Below, in pieces: positions 43,969 through 52,523 of a stretch of DNA of 64,000 nucleotides. The stretch comes from Bacteroidota bacterium (lineage in GTDB: Bacteria; Bacteroidota; Bacteroidia; 2-12-FULL-35-15), in assembly GCA_025963715.1 (NCBI GenBank), contig JAOQAG010000029.1, positions 1 to 64,000 on the forward strand. The letters are read 5' to 3'. The notes under the pieces were generated by a model. The model saw only the letters and a program-made list of their open reading frames with translations. It was not told where the DNA came from and did not search any database. The translations under genes and the position numbers were made by a program. The stretch's first letter is position 1. Each line of letters begins with the position of its first letter.

Positions 43969-44856
43969 TTATTTTATGTGTGCAATGAAGTTTAATAATC
44001 CTAGGATCACCAAATAAATTGATTCAGCTTCTTGTCTGGAAAAATCTTTTTTTTGTCCAGAATGGTGTGTTTTGGAAGACAGCGCAGTATTTGATTTATT
44101 TAATTCATCAATCCACGTTAGCGTGGCTGTATCGATATTCTCTAGCCATTTAAATGAAGTTTCTGAAGAAACTTGCGTTTTTATTTTTTTTAGATTACGT
44201 GTAAGTGCATCCAAAGTGTGTCTGCAATGCGCAACACATTTATTATAATCTTTTTGATTGAAATATTCTTCTGCTTTATTAAACTCAAAAATTATATCAT
44301 CGTATGCTTCAACGAGTGTTTTATGGTTTAACGGGATTTCAATAAGCTTCAGATTTTGATAACCAAGATTTGAAAGTATCTTTTCTACCCAATTCGATTT
44401 TACAATCGAAAAATGCAATCTTGCGGTTTCTTTAAGCGCTCCTTCTGAATTTTTGATGGTTACTCCATTTTGAAAATTAACTTCGGTTTTCATTAAAGCA
44501 ACCACTGTTAACTCAATCACAAATGGAACGTCATCTTTTCTATATTTTTCAATTGAATAAATTGCTTTCTCATCGAGAATGAAATTAAACCAATCCCCAA
44601 TATCTAACTCATTACGATTAAAGCTGTATCCGGTGAGAACATTTGTTTCCGATAAAAGCAAATTAGGATTCTGAAATTTTAATTTTGCAGATACTGAAAC
44701 AATCTCAAAAGTGGTTTCGGAAGAAGGTTTTCTAAAAGTGAAAGCTATAAAAATATTTAGAAAAGATCTTAATCCATCAGTGCTTCCATTGATCAGTGTT
44801 TGATCTAATTTGATGTCTTGGACTTTTGATAAAAAATTAAATGATGATTTTTCCAT
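43969..44856 (-). CDS. Putative HEPN-like protein (unknown), CBASS-operon accessory
   Basis: The 295-residue protein has a beta-rich N-terminal half and a helical C-terminal half: EYFNQKDYNKCVAHCRHTLDAL (landmark CVAHCRHTLDAL), then TWIDELNKS, KTHHSGQKKDF and AESIYLVILGLLNFI. This helical part resembles HEPN/DUF4145-like bundles. Its start is contiguous with the stop of the winged-helix gene (TAA then ATG). Function is unknown; the operon context says defence. Confidence 0.7.
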   Translation of the reverse strand: MEKSSFNFLSKVQDIKLDQTLINGSTDGLRSFLNIFIAFTFRKPSSETTFEIVSVSAKLKFQNPNLLLSETNVLTGYSFNRNELDIGDWFNFILDEKAIYSIEKYRKDDVPFVIELTVVALMKTEVNFQNGVTIKNSEGALKETARLHFSIVKSNWVEKILSNLGYQNLKLIEIPLNHKTLVEAYDDIIFEFNKAEEYFNQKDYNKCVAHCRHTLDALTRNLKKIKTQVSSETSFKWLENIDTATLTWIDELNKSNTALSSKTHHSGQKKDFSRQEAESIYLVILGLLNFIAHIK

Positions 44857-45468
44857 TTAAAATTTAATTTGATTCGTAATAATGTTTGCTATTACATTCG
44901 CAGGCACAGCTTTTAAAATATCTAATATATTAGTCGTTACTTTATTCAGTAGAGACTTGTCGGGAGATTGCTTTTTTATATTGCTTTCTAAATAGTTGGT
45001 TTCTATTTTAAGATTTTCAATTTCGTCTGGAGTAAGGTACTTCTGTATAGTATCCAGCCCTGATTTTATTTCTTCGATCAGTTTAAGTAGGCTTTCTGTA
45101 TCATGATTTTTCAATTCAATCGTTTGGCTGGAATGAGGGGAGTTGTTTTGAAATTGTAAGTTTGAATTGTTGCCTACATAGACATTAATAGGCTGGGGAA
45201 TGTTCTTTTCTGATTCAATCTCTCTTAAATAATTAACTCCTTCTTTTCTTATCAGAAGAATTTTCATCCCTAAACCTGAATCAACATAACGGTCTTGAAC
45301 TAATTCAGTCATAATTCGGGAAACAGCTGCTTCATCAAAGCCAATAGAGGCTCCTAATTCTAGCGGATTCATATTTACTGAAAGTGGGCTTGCTGGATAT
45401 TCTTCACAAGCTATTTCGTAAGCTCTTTTCAAAAAAAAATTCTTTTCTTCTAATTGTTTCTTCAGCAT
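44857..45468 (-). CDS. Winged-helix protein, CBASS-operon accessory
   Basis: The 203-residue protein has an N-terminal winged-helix-like domain (about 1-85; LGASIGFDEAAVSRIMTEL and YVDSGLGMKILLI as landmarks FDEAAVSRIM and GLGMKILL), an Asn/Gln/Ser-rich hinge (VYVGNNSNLQFQNNS) and a helical C-terminal part with a hydrophobic end. Similar layouts occur beside phage-defence genes, where the hinge and C-terminus bind an effector. It lies 3 nt after the effector gene, and the next gene follows with no gap. Confidence 0.72.
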   Translation of the reverse strand: MLKKQLEEKNFFLKRAYEIACEEYPASPLSVNMNPLELGASIGFDEAAVSRIMTELVQDRYVDSGLGMKILLIRKEGVNYLREIESEKNIPQPINVYVGNNSNLQFQNNSPHSSQTIELKNHDTESLLKLIEEIKSGLDTIQKYLTPDEIENLKIETNYLESNIKKQSPDKSLLNKVTTNILDILKAVPANVIANIITNQIKF

Positions 45469-45471
45469 CGT

Positions 45472-46278
45472 CTACCGTATTTTATAATTGTTTTTTATTG
45501 TTTCCCAATCTTGCGACATTTTAGGGTTGAGTTTATCGTAAATATCCTGGTCATTAAATACGCCTCCCCAAGCATGCCCACATTCATAATTTAAAACGTT
45601 ACGCAAGATCTCCGCATCATTAGCAAACCCTGCCGGAGCATTCAGCAGACTGTTAAAAAGGGTTTTAAAATCTTGATTGATCTGGTTCATTTTGAAATAG
45701 TACCACTGTAGCTTAATTGTTTTTTGAAAAATGATTCCAGTAATTGAAAGCTGAATCAATGTGTTAAATACTCCTAAGCTGCCGGAAAACACTGAAAGCA
45801 GAATCGCAATTACCAAAGCTCCGGTTGTTAACCATCTTTTTAAAAGCATGTTGCTTACAATTGTAGCAGTAAAATAGGAGTTTTCAAAAGCGTTTACTCC
45901 TAATTTGTATATCCCATCGGGTAAATTGCTGTTTGAGAAATAGCCACTAGATTTGATCCCATTCAGGTTTGACCCCAGGGAGTTATCCAACAAATCATTA
46001 CGCTTCTTTTTACCGCCAGCATCAAAATAGCGCATTACTATAAAATCAAGTATTGCATACAGAACAGCAATTGCGGAAACCATTACATCAAACACCTTCT
46101 TTGCATACTCACCGAAATCTTTTAGACCGTTCGTATCAATTAGTTGTTGAATGTGATCATTGGCAATTATAAAGGACAGGACTGCAAATGCAGTTGCCGC
46201 CCACAAGAGCCAAACTTGAATTTTTTCTATTTGACGTCCTGATTTAAAGTCGTCTAAATGTGGAGATGGTATGTTCAT
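45472..46278 (-). CDS. S-4TM-type membrane effector of CBASS
   Basis: The 268-residue protein has four TM segments in two pairs (about 24-42, 62-85, 148-166 and 170-190) separated by a soluble linker with YFDAGGKKKRN. Its C-terminal cytosolic tail carries YECGHAWGG and KLNPKMSQDW. This matches the SMODS-associated 4-TM effectors that disrupt the inner membrane when the cyclic nucleotide is made. It overlaps the E2 gene by 4 nt (ATGA). Confidence 0.85.
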   Translation of the reverse strand: MNIPSPHLDDFKSGRQIEKIQVWLLWAATAFAVLSFIIANDHIQQLIDTNGLKDFGEYAKKVFDVMVSAIAVLYAILDFIVMRYFDAGGKKKRNDLLDNSLGSNLNGIKSSGYFSNSNLPDGIYKLGVNAFENSYFTATIVSNMLLKRWLTTGALVIAILLSVFSGSLGVFNTLIQLSITGIIFQKTIKLQWYYFKMNQINQDFKTLFNSLLNAPAGFANDAEILRNVLNYECGHAWGGVFNDQDIYDKLNPKMSQDWETIKNNYKIR

Positions 46279-46709
46279 ATTTCTTGTTTATTATTTTCGT
46301 GAGGGGCTTCCGGACCGTACCATACACCTTTCTCAAGCCATATTTCATAAAAGTAAAGCCAGGCGGAAGTCCAAGATACAATATGGTTTGCAACTATTGT
46401 CGATTCCTTCCAATTAAAATTCGCAGGTTTGAATAGGCACAGCCTACCGGAAATGTGGTAGTAGTGTGGTGGTTCCTCCACCAAGGCAGGCGAAATGACT
46501 TTTACATGGGGTTCTGCTGCACCGCGATATTCAATGCTAACGGTATATTCTCTCATATACTCTTTAGGCTGAATGCTTCCAGTAAAGAGCAGGTGCCCGT
46601 CACCCAATTTTTCTACTTTAAAACTTGGGTAACGGGATTTCATTGCTCCAATCTGTGCCATTATCGGATCGTATTTTTGTTTAGGATTATATTTTTTTTT
46701 CTTCGCCAT
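46275..46709 (-). CDS. E2-like (ubiquitin-conjugating-fold) CBASS protein
   Basis: The 144-residue protein fits the stand-alone bacterial E2 of short type II CBASS: strands around GHLLFTGSIQ and YTVSIEYRG, then HISGRLCLF with a candidate catalytic Cys91, WKESTIVANHIVSWTSAWL and YEIWLEKGVWYGP near the end. In such systems the E2 joins or primes the cyclase C-terminus without a separate E1. Its start lies inside the last codons of the cyclase gene (23-nt overlap), over an A9 run. Confidence 0.85.
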   Translation of the reverse strand: MAKKKKYNPKQKYDPIMAQIGAMKSRYPSFKVEKLGDGHLLFTGSIQPKEYMREYTVSIEYRGAAEPHVKVISPALVEEPPHYYHISGRLCLFKPANFNWKESTIVANHIVSWTSAWLYFYEIWLEKGVWYGPEAPHENNKQEI

Positions 46710-47658
46710 AAAATCCTGATGAAGCAGGCACTGTATTACCTACTGTTTTTGAGAGTAAACCGGCTCCTGCAATTTTTAACGTGCCTTCTGAGAGTGCTTT
46801 GCTCAATTCTTTTGCCTCGTCTTCGTCTACAATGTTGAATTTTTTATCAAAAACTTCTTTCCAAATCTTGATAGCTTCCGCTTCGTTTTTTTCATACTTT
46901 TCAGCGGCATCCTTTAATTTGGTGTGAATTTTTTCCACTTTAGTTTTCACTTTAGTGTATTCATCAGCTGATGCAAATCTGCTACTGTTCATATATAGCG
47001 GGGCGTATTCAAACCACTTTTCGATACCCTCTTTCACCTTTTTAATATTCAGTAATTTGAAAACGGCAATAGCGACCTCCTCCACATGAAATGAAGGTAT
47101 ATTCTGGTTGTTTTCCCTTTTCCAGTGTTTAACCGCTTTCACTACTTTTTTTAAAGAGCCATTACTAATGGTATTTGTCTCATTTAGCTCCTTTGTTAGT
47201 GCTTTTGGTGCTGTTTGCATCCACCCGGATAAATCCAGGTTCGGAATATAATATATACCTCCAATTTCAAAACTTGGCATTATATCAAAATCGATTTTCG
47301 CAAGCTCAATGGTTATGCATGGACGAGATTGGCTGACTTTGTCCTTATAATCAGCTTGTTTATCGAGGTATGTTTTAAACTTCGTGAGTACACTTTGGGG
47401 TGAAGGAAGCTGCCCGTATTCGGTTTTGTATTTTTCAAAATTTAAAACGGCAAACAGATCTACGTCGTCCAATGGCTGGAGCATCGTATCGCGTTCATAT
47501 GAACCATTTGTGAAGACTTCCTTCACATATAACTCACTTTCTTCCTTTTTTAAGTGGCTGGTAAGGTTATTTATAGAGCCGGAGATGCTCTCTTCCTGGC
47601 GATCGGTAACGCTGATATTATCGATAAAGCCATCAATACATTGTAAGAGTGTTTTCAT
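46687..47658 (-). CDS. CD-NTase (CBASS cyclic-oligonucleotide synthase)
   Basis: The 323-residue protein has the nucleotidyltransferase motif NGSYERDTML (Gly52-Ser53), DDVDLF with Asp65 and Asp67, and DFDIMPS with the third metal-binding Asp125. A helical C-terminal domain (SMODS type) follows. On phage infection it should make a cyclic di- or trinucleotide that opens the 4-TM effector. The tail ends ...SSGFYGEEKKI; a glycine lies nearby but is not terminal. It is the first of seven closely packed minus-strand genes. Confidence 0.93.
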   Translation of the reverse strand: MKTLLQCIDGFIDNISVTDRQEESISGSINNLTSHLKKEESELYVKEVFTNGSYERDTMLQPLDDVDLFAVLNFEKYKTEYGQLPSPQSVLTKFKTYLDKQADYKDKVSQSRPCITIELAKIDFDIMPSFEIGGIYYIPNLDLSGWMQTAPKALTKELNETNTISNGSLKKVVKAVKHWKRENNQNIPSFHVEEVAIAVFKLLNIKKVKEGIEKWFEYAPLYMNSSRFASADEYTKVKTKVEKIHTKLKDAAEKYEKNEAEAIKIWKEVFDKKFNIVDEDEAKELSKALSEGTLKIAGAGLLSKTVGNTVPASSGFYGEEKKI

Positions 47659-47728
47659 ATTTTTAGTTTAGTTGCTGATTTTCAACAATTAAGCCATTAG
47701 GAAAAAGATGAATTTTTGTCTTGTTTGA

Positions 47729-47748
47729 ATGTTAAAATATGTTAAAAT
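47729..47748. repeat. Tandem 10-bp repeat in the divergent promoter region
   Basis: ATGTTAAAAT occurs twice head to tail between the CBASS operon and the second nucleotidyltransferase. It could bind a regulator. Confidence 0.5.
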
Positions 47749-47778
47749 GTCAGTTTTGTCGTTCGGTTTGGTATTTGC

Positions 47779-48609
47779 ATGCCAGAAACAACATACTTTA
47801 TCGAAATGAACGATTCTACAACTTTAACTTATTTACAAGCGTTATCAACGCAGTTGCGTATGCCGGCAACAGAGCAGCAGAAAATTGAAAATTCCTTTAA
47901 ATTGATTAAGGAAAAGCTGGTTTCTTCTTTTTTTGATGACGGACTCCGGGAAGTTAAATTATTTGGTTCTTTTGACCGAGGTACGCTCCTGTCAAGGAAA
48001 GTGTATTCTGAATCTGACGTTGACCTCTTAATAGTGTTTGATGAAAAAAAATGGGAAGCTCAGACCTACCTGAATAAATTAAAACAATTTGCAGATCAGA
48101 ACTATCCAAGGTCGGACAACTATCAGGACCATCCAACTATTGTTCTTGAATTAAGCAATATTAAATTTGAACTGACACCATGTATTTACAAAGGTGAAAC
48201 GGCTTTCGTATATGAGAAATACTTAGTACCTATAAAAGAAAGCGCTACATTACAATGGCAGAAAACGGAACCTAATCTTCTAAAAAATAAGATTAGCAAG
48301 TTTGTCAACACAAAGGATACTTTGATTCAGTTAATTTTATTGTTTAAGTATTGGAATCTGAAAAATCAATCACTTTATAAAACCTTCGAAGTAGAACAAT
48401 TTATTATAGACCATTTCGATTATGAGGAAGCATTGGATTATAACTTTTTTAAAATTATTGACAAATTAAGGTATGCTAATAATGAACAAAAGGATCTGAA
48501 TCGAAGCACACAAAAACATAAAAAAAATATAGAAGTGATTATTTATAACGAAATGGGAGAGGACCACATTTTATTAGAACTAAAAAAAATACTACCAGAT
48601 ATTCTTTAA
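47779..48609 (+). CDS. Second nucleotidyltransferase, CD-NTase-like
   Basis: The 276-residue protein has KLFGSFDRGTLL and ESDVDLLIVF, the G-S...G-T and D-x-D motifs of the same fold as CBASS cyclases, and the helical C-terminal half of the SMODS group. The third acidic position reads IKFELTPC, so Glu replaces Asp. It is transcribed away from the CBASS operon and has no effector gene of its own; a second synthase, a regulator or a decoy are possible. ATG at 47779 is used, but 47806 (MNDSTTLTYL) is also plausible. Confidence 0.8.
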   Translation: MPETTYFIEMNDSTTLTYLQALSTQLRMPATEQQKIENSFKLIKEKLVSSFFDDGLREVKLFGSFDRGTLLSRKVYSESDVDLLIVFDEKKWEAQTYLNKLKQFADQNYPRSDNYQDHPTIVLELSNIKFELTPCIYKGETAFVYEKYLVPIKESATLQWQKTEPNLLKNKISKFVNTKDTLIQLILLFKYWNLKNQSLYKTFEVEQFIIDHFDYEEALDYNFFKIIDKLRYANNEQKDLNRSTQKHKKNIEVIIYNEMGEDHILLELKKILPDIL

Positions 48610-48660
48610 CCATAAGAAACCTAACACGTGGCGGCTAGAAGAATTTTTGCTAATGGATTT

Positions 48661-49344
48661 TTAAATCACGTCTATATCGTTTGCCTCAACAACGGAGATG
48701 CCCGTAACTTTTTCTTCAAGAAGTGCATTTCTCAGTTTTTCAGATATGTATGTATTAAATTTAAAATGTGTTTCTACAAACAGATCATATTTGCCAATAA
48801 TTTCTTTTTTCAATATAGCATTATTAGTTGTGATTACTTTAACGTCTTCTAATGCTTTATTTTTATTTGTATAATCTTCTTTAGAAGATAATGTGATTGG
48901 ACCTAGATTGGTTGTATATCTTTCAATAAAGAAATCTGTTTTTTCATAATCAATATAATCTGGCAAATCGGAAACAATGTGCATAAAAAAGTAATCATTA
49001 TGAAAGTCGTTTTTAACTTTTATCCAGGCCGGATAATATAAGCATGTGCAAGTAATGTGCTGTTGGAAAATGTCTTTTAATTTTTTGTTAATTATAAATC
49101 CATCAACCAAACCACCTTTAGCACCCGGAGGAATTCCGCCGCTTAGAAGATCCGTTAATTTTGCAGCATTTTCCAATTCATAATAATTTAGATCCGGCAC
49201 AAAGTCCGGTAACTTATCTGATTCCAAAAGAAACACAGAGTTTTTCTTATCCCTATCTAAAGCCGGCGATTCATCCTTAATCTGCATAAATACATGACCG
49301 GTTTCTTCTGTATCAACTGCGTAAGTAAATTTGTAATACTTCAT
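48661..49344 (-). CDS. Putative immunity protein (Imm11/DUF1629-like)
   Basis: The 227-residue soluble protein starts MKYYKFTYAVD and shows the loose DUF1629/immunity pattern: a middle SGGIPPGAKGGLVDGFIINKKLKDIF (landmark LVDGFIINKKL), YYPAWIKVKN and a DYIDYEKTDFF region. It follows the AHH-toxin gene after 2 nt, exactly where a protective immunity gene is expected. Family assignment is tentative; the pairing is strong. Confidence 0.7.
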   Translation of the reverse strand: MKYYKFTYAVDTEETGHVFMQIKDESPALDRDKKNSVFLLESDKLPDFVPDLNYYELENAAKLTDLLSGGIPPGAKGGLVDGFIINKKLKDIFQQHITCTCLYYPAWIKVKNDFHNDYFFMHIVSDLPDYIDYEKTDFFIERYTTNLGPITLSSKEDYTNKNKALEDVKVITTNNAILKKEIIGKYDLFVETHFKFNTYISEKLRNALLEEKVTGISVVEANDIDVI

Positions 49345-49346
49345 AT

Positions 49347-51089
49347 TTAAAGACTTAGATCATTTATTTTGGTTCCTTTTTTTACAGATTGTTCCTCTAT
49401 AATCTTTTTAATTCTTGCAGCTTCCTCTTCCAAAAATTCCTTAGCCATTTTTCCATCAATCTCAATTCCTTTTGCTGTCATCTTTCCTATAAAATCTTGA
49501 ATCCTCTGCTTGATTTGTGCCGTATATTGTGGGTGAAAGGCATGTTGTCCTTGTTCAGCGGCTGTTTCTGTCGCTTTCCTAAATTCTTTAACCCAAATAC
49601 CGTTATTAGGTCCGTTAATCTCCCACAATGCATCATACGCTTTTCTTAAAAAATCACCGACAAAAGTATCTTTAAGTAATTCCAAGGGAATAATATGATG
49701 TGCTGCGAAGCCTATACCAGGTTTTAATTCGCCAACTGCTTTTAAAGCAGTCCCTAATTTAGTGCTTCCTATTTGCCTTAAAACCTCATAGAGTTGAGTA
49801 TTGGTGATCGACTCTATTATTAATAACGCTTTGCCTTTGCCCTTACTTAAAAAGCGGTAGATTTCTTCAAAATACTTTATTCCTTCTTTTGATAGTGATA
49901 ACCCTGCACCAAGAACAGATGAGCCTGCTTTTCCGCCTCCGCTTAACTTCATTAAAAGCAAGGTCGTCATTACATAGCTCACATCGGTTTCATCCATATT
50001 TTTGATGCGTTCCCATGTTTTGTCTATGTCCAGATCCTTTAAACCTTTAATGGCTTCCCATAAAGAGCCGATATATCCTTTTGGGTCTTTAACCAGCTCA
50101 ATTACATTTTTCCCAATATCACTTGCTGCTTTATGCGCACCCCATGAAAATGGTTCTATTTTACGCATTACAGCATCTTCATGCAGATCAAAATCCGTTT
50201 TGCCATCTTCTCTTACCCACGTTTCTGATTTATCACTATAAACAAAAATTCCCTGCACCAGCTTATTATCCACGAAATACGCTTCAACCTGACCTTTATC
50301 ATTGAACATGGGAACTGCATTTTCAGGAATTTCCCGACTTAAGCCATGTGGATTTTTTACGCGCTGGCCATAGAAATAATCATCAACGGGCAAATTTCCA
50401 GCTTTACTATAGTCTTTAGTGGATTTTTTTTCAGGAATTTCTGTTTTGGCTACCGGAGCATTAATTTTTACAGTTTCTTTTTTATACAGTTCAGCATCCA
50501 GTTTTTGAATTGTTTCCTGCCCGACTACGCCATTTGTACCTTCTTTTAACTTATTTAATTTTTGGAATACAGATACTGCATTTTTTGTCAACGGACCAAA
50601 ATCTTTCTCCTCTTTTAGCAGTTTGTATGCGGGCTTGTCCTGAAAATATTGATTTAAAGCTTGCTGAATCTTAATAACATATAAGCCGGTCGAGCCTTCT
50701 CCAATTACCAATGTTCCGTTATTTACGGATTGAAATTCCTTAACATCTTTAAATAACGAAGATTGTAATGGCGGTTGTATTTCTTTGCCGACAGGAATAG
50801 CTTCATACTCTATGGTTTTGGTGACATTTGCCTTAGGTGTGAGTTTTGAATCTTGATTAAATGTTCCTTCTATATGTCCTTTCTCAACTTTATCCACAAC
50901 AAAATTACCTTCCGCAGCACTTAAAGTATCAATAGGGACAGACACCGAAGGCGTTTCAAGCAAAATGGCTTTGAAGTGCTTTTTGAAAAGAACATCCTCT
51001 TTCATAAAGCGAAGCCTGAAACTACCTTTTGGAATGGTAACTCCCGGTTCATCTTTTTTTATAAGCTTTTCGGCATGTAACTTCGACAT
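49347..51089 (-). CDS. Multidomain toxin: peptidoglycan-binding domain and C-terminal AHH nuclease
   Basis: The 580-residue protein has an N-terminal beta-rich domain (about 15-110), a peptidoglycan_binding_1-like domain (about 128-205; GSTGLYVIKIQQALN, KDFGPLTKNAV, GVVGQETIQKL), a linker and pore-like middle (about 330-400), and a C-terminal AHH/HNH-type nuclease (about 480-560; GFAAHHIIPLELL, GPNNGIW, HAFHPQY). AHH domains are DNases in polymorphic toxins. There is no signal peptide, so export needs a dedicated machine. An AAA ATPase precedes it and an immunity gene follows. Confidence 0.85.
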   Translation of the reverse strand: MSKLHAEKLIKKDEPGVTIPKGSFRLRFMKEDVLFKKHFKAILLETPSVSVPIDTLSAAEGNFVVDKVEKGHIEGTFNQDSKLTPKANVTKTIEYEAIPVGKEIQPPLQSSLFKDVKEFQSVNNGTLVIGEGSTGLYVIKIQQALNQYFQDKPAYKLLKEEKDFGPLTKNAVSVFQKLNKLKEGTNGVVGQETIQKLDAELYKKETVKINAPVAKTEIPEKKSTKDYSKAGNLPVDDYFYGQRVKNPHGLSREIPENAVPMFNDKGQVEAYFVDNKLVQGIFVYSDKSETWVREDGKTDFDLHEDAVMRKIEPFSWGAHKAASDIGKNVIELVKDPKGYIGSLWEAIKGLKDLDIDKTWERIKNMDETDVSYVMTTLLLMKLSGGGKAGSSVLGAGLSLSKEGIKYFEEIYRFLSKGKGKALLIIESITNTQLYEVLRQIGSTKLGTALKAVGELKPGIGFAAHHIIPLELLKDTFVGDFLRKAYDALWEINGPNNGIWVKEFRKATETAAEQGQHAFHPQYTAQIKQRIQDFIGKMTAKGIEIDGKMAKEFLEEEAARIKKIIEEQSVKKGTKINDLSL

Positions 51090-51103
51090 ATCACAAATTT
51101 AAA

Positions 51104-52387
51104 CTATTTAATCAATTCATCCTTAATACAGAGTTCAAGGTCTGCGGAGCCTATTTCTGTCTTGTTTTTACGAATGGTTTGTAGAGAAACACGGTTGATA
51201 ATATTAATGATTGATGCCGGTGAAAGCGGATGCTTCTTGGCAATCTGTTCCAGGTCAATCCCTGTTCCAAGGCTTACGGCTGTAGGTAAATTGTCTTCCC
51301 AATATTGCTTTCTCAGATCAGCATTCAGCACATCAAAATGAACAATGCTTTGGAATCTGCGTGAAAAGGCATCATCCATATTCTTTTTGAAATTGCTGGC
51401 AACAATGATAAGGCCGTTGTAATTTTCGATGCGTTGGAGCAGAAAAGCAATATCTTGGTTAGCAAAATGTGCATTCGTATTATCGGATTGTGCTGTATCA
51501 ACACGTTTTCCAAACAAGGCGTCGCCTTCATCAAAGAATAAGATCCAGTCTTTATCTTCAGCGGTATTAAAGAGAGCATTCAGATTTTTGGACGTTTCCC
51601 CAATGTATTTGCTGATAACAGTACTAAGGTCAACACGATATACTTCCCGCTGTACATGCTTGCCCAACAATGTTGCCGCAAGCGTTTTTCCTGTACCGCT
51701 CGGACCGTAAAACAAACAACGGTAGCCTTGTTTCATGTGTTTGCTCAATCCCCATTTCTTTCTCAAAGTTTCTCCATGGTCGAGAAATGCTTTTATCTCT
51801 TCCAGTCTCTCTGCTGTAACGGGGTTAATAATCAAATCATCCCAATTCAAATGTGTTTCAAGGAGATGTGCCGGAAATTCTTTATTAAACCGTGGGCTGC
51901 TGTGCCGGTTATATAAAAATAGCTCGCGGAACGAGGCAGTAAGATTCAGTACTCCATAATAAGCAGAAGCATCAGAAGTGGCTTCTCCCATACTTAAAAC
52001 GCTTTTACGATAAAATAAATGATCAGTTCCTAAATACCGATGAGCTTCCATCCGGTTTTGAAGAGAATTTTGCGAAACAAGTGTTAGGAAAGTTTCTCCG
52101 GTAGGCAGTAGTACTCCGGTTTTAGGACATTGCACCAAACGGAAATCATTATCATCCCGAACTAGCTTTTTCAAAAGAGTTGAATCAAGGTATTGACTCA
52201 GGCTAAGCAGGATAAGCAAACGCTCATTTACATCGAGTGAATGCACGTTTACATATTTGGCATAGGCATCATCAGTTCCGCTAAGTTCGGGAGCGGGCTC
52301 AATATTCTGGATACCTTTTTCTATAATTGCTTCCAGGTTATTTTGCAACCATTCGAAATCACTTGCTAATCCTTTAATTGTTTGCAT
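51104..52387 (-). CDS. AAA+ ATPase resembling those of contractile injection systems
   Basis: The 427-residue protein has about 190 helical N-terminal residues, then an AAA core with Walker A GPSGTGKTLAA, Walker B ILFFDEGDALFGKR, sensor SNFKKNMDDAFSRRF and an arginine finger region. This layout matches the ATPase that accompanies extracellular contractile injection systems (Afp15-like). No sheath, tube or baseplate genes lie here, so it may service the adjacent toxin or a machine encoded elsewhere. It starts a three-gene ATPase-toxin-immunity operon. Confidence 0.85.
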   Translation of the reverse strand: MQTIKGLASDFEWLQNNLEAIIEKGIQNIEPAPELSGTDDAYAKYVNVHSLDVNERLLILLSLSQYLDSTLLKKLVRDDNDFRLVQCPKTGVLLPTGETFLTLVSQNSLQNRMEAHRYLGTDHLFYRKSVLSMGEATSDASAYYGVLNLTASFRELFLYNRHSSPRFNKEFPAHLLETHLNWDDLIINPVTAERLEEIKAFLDHGETLRKKWGLSKHMKQGYRCLFYGPSGTGKTLAATLLGKHVQREVYRVDLSTVISKYIGETSKNLNALFNTAEDKDWILFFDEGDALFGKRVDTAQSDNTNAHFANQDIAFLLQRIENYNGLIIVASNFKKNMDDAFSRRFQSIVHFDVLNADLRKQYWEDNLPTAVSLGTGIDLEQIAKKHPLSPASIINIINRVSLQTIRKNKTEIGSADLELCIKDELIK

Positions 52388-52523
52388 CTATGATTAAATT
52401 TTTTCAAATCTAATGCATGTGTATCAGAAATCAATGGACACTTTCGGGTCTCTGTGACATTTATTTGCCGAAGTAGCTAAAATACCATACATTCAGTAAA
52501 ATTAATATAAATAGCCCTTAAAA

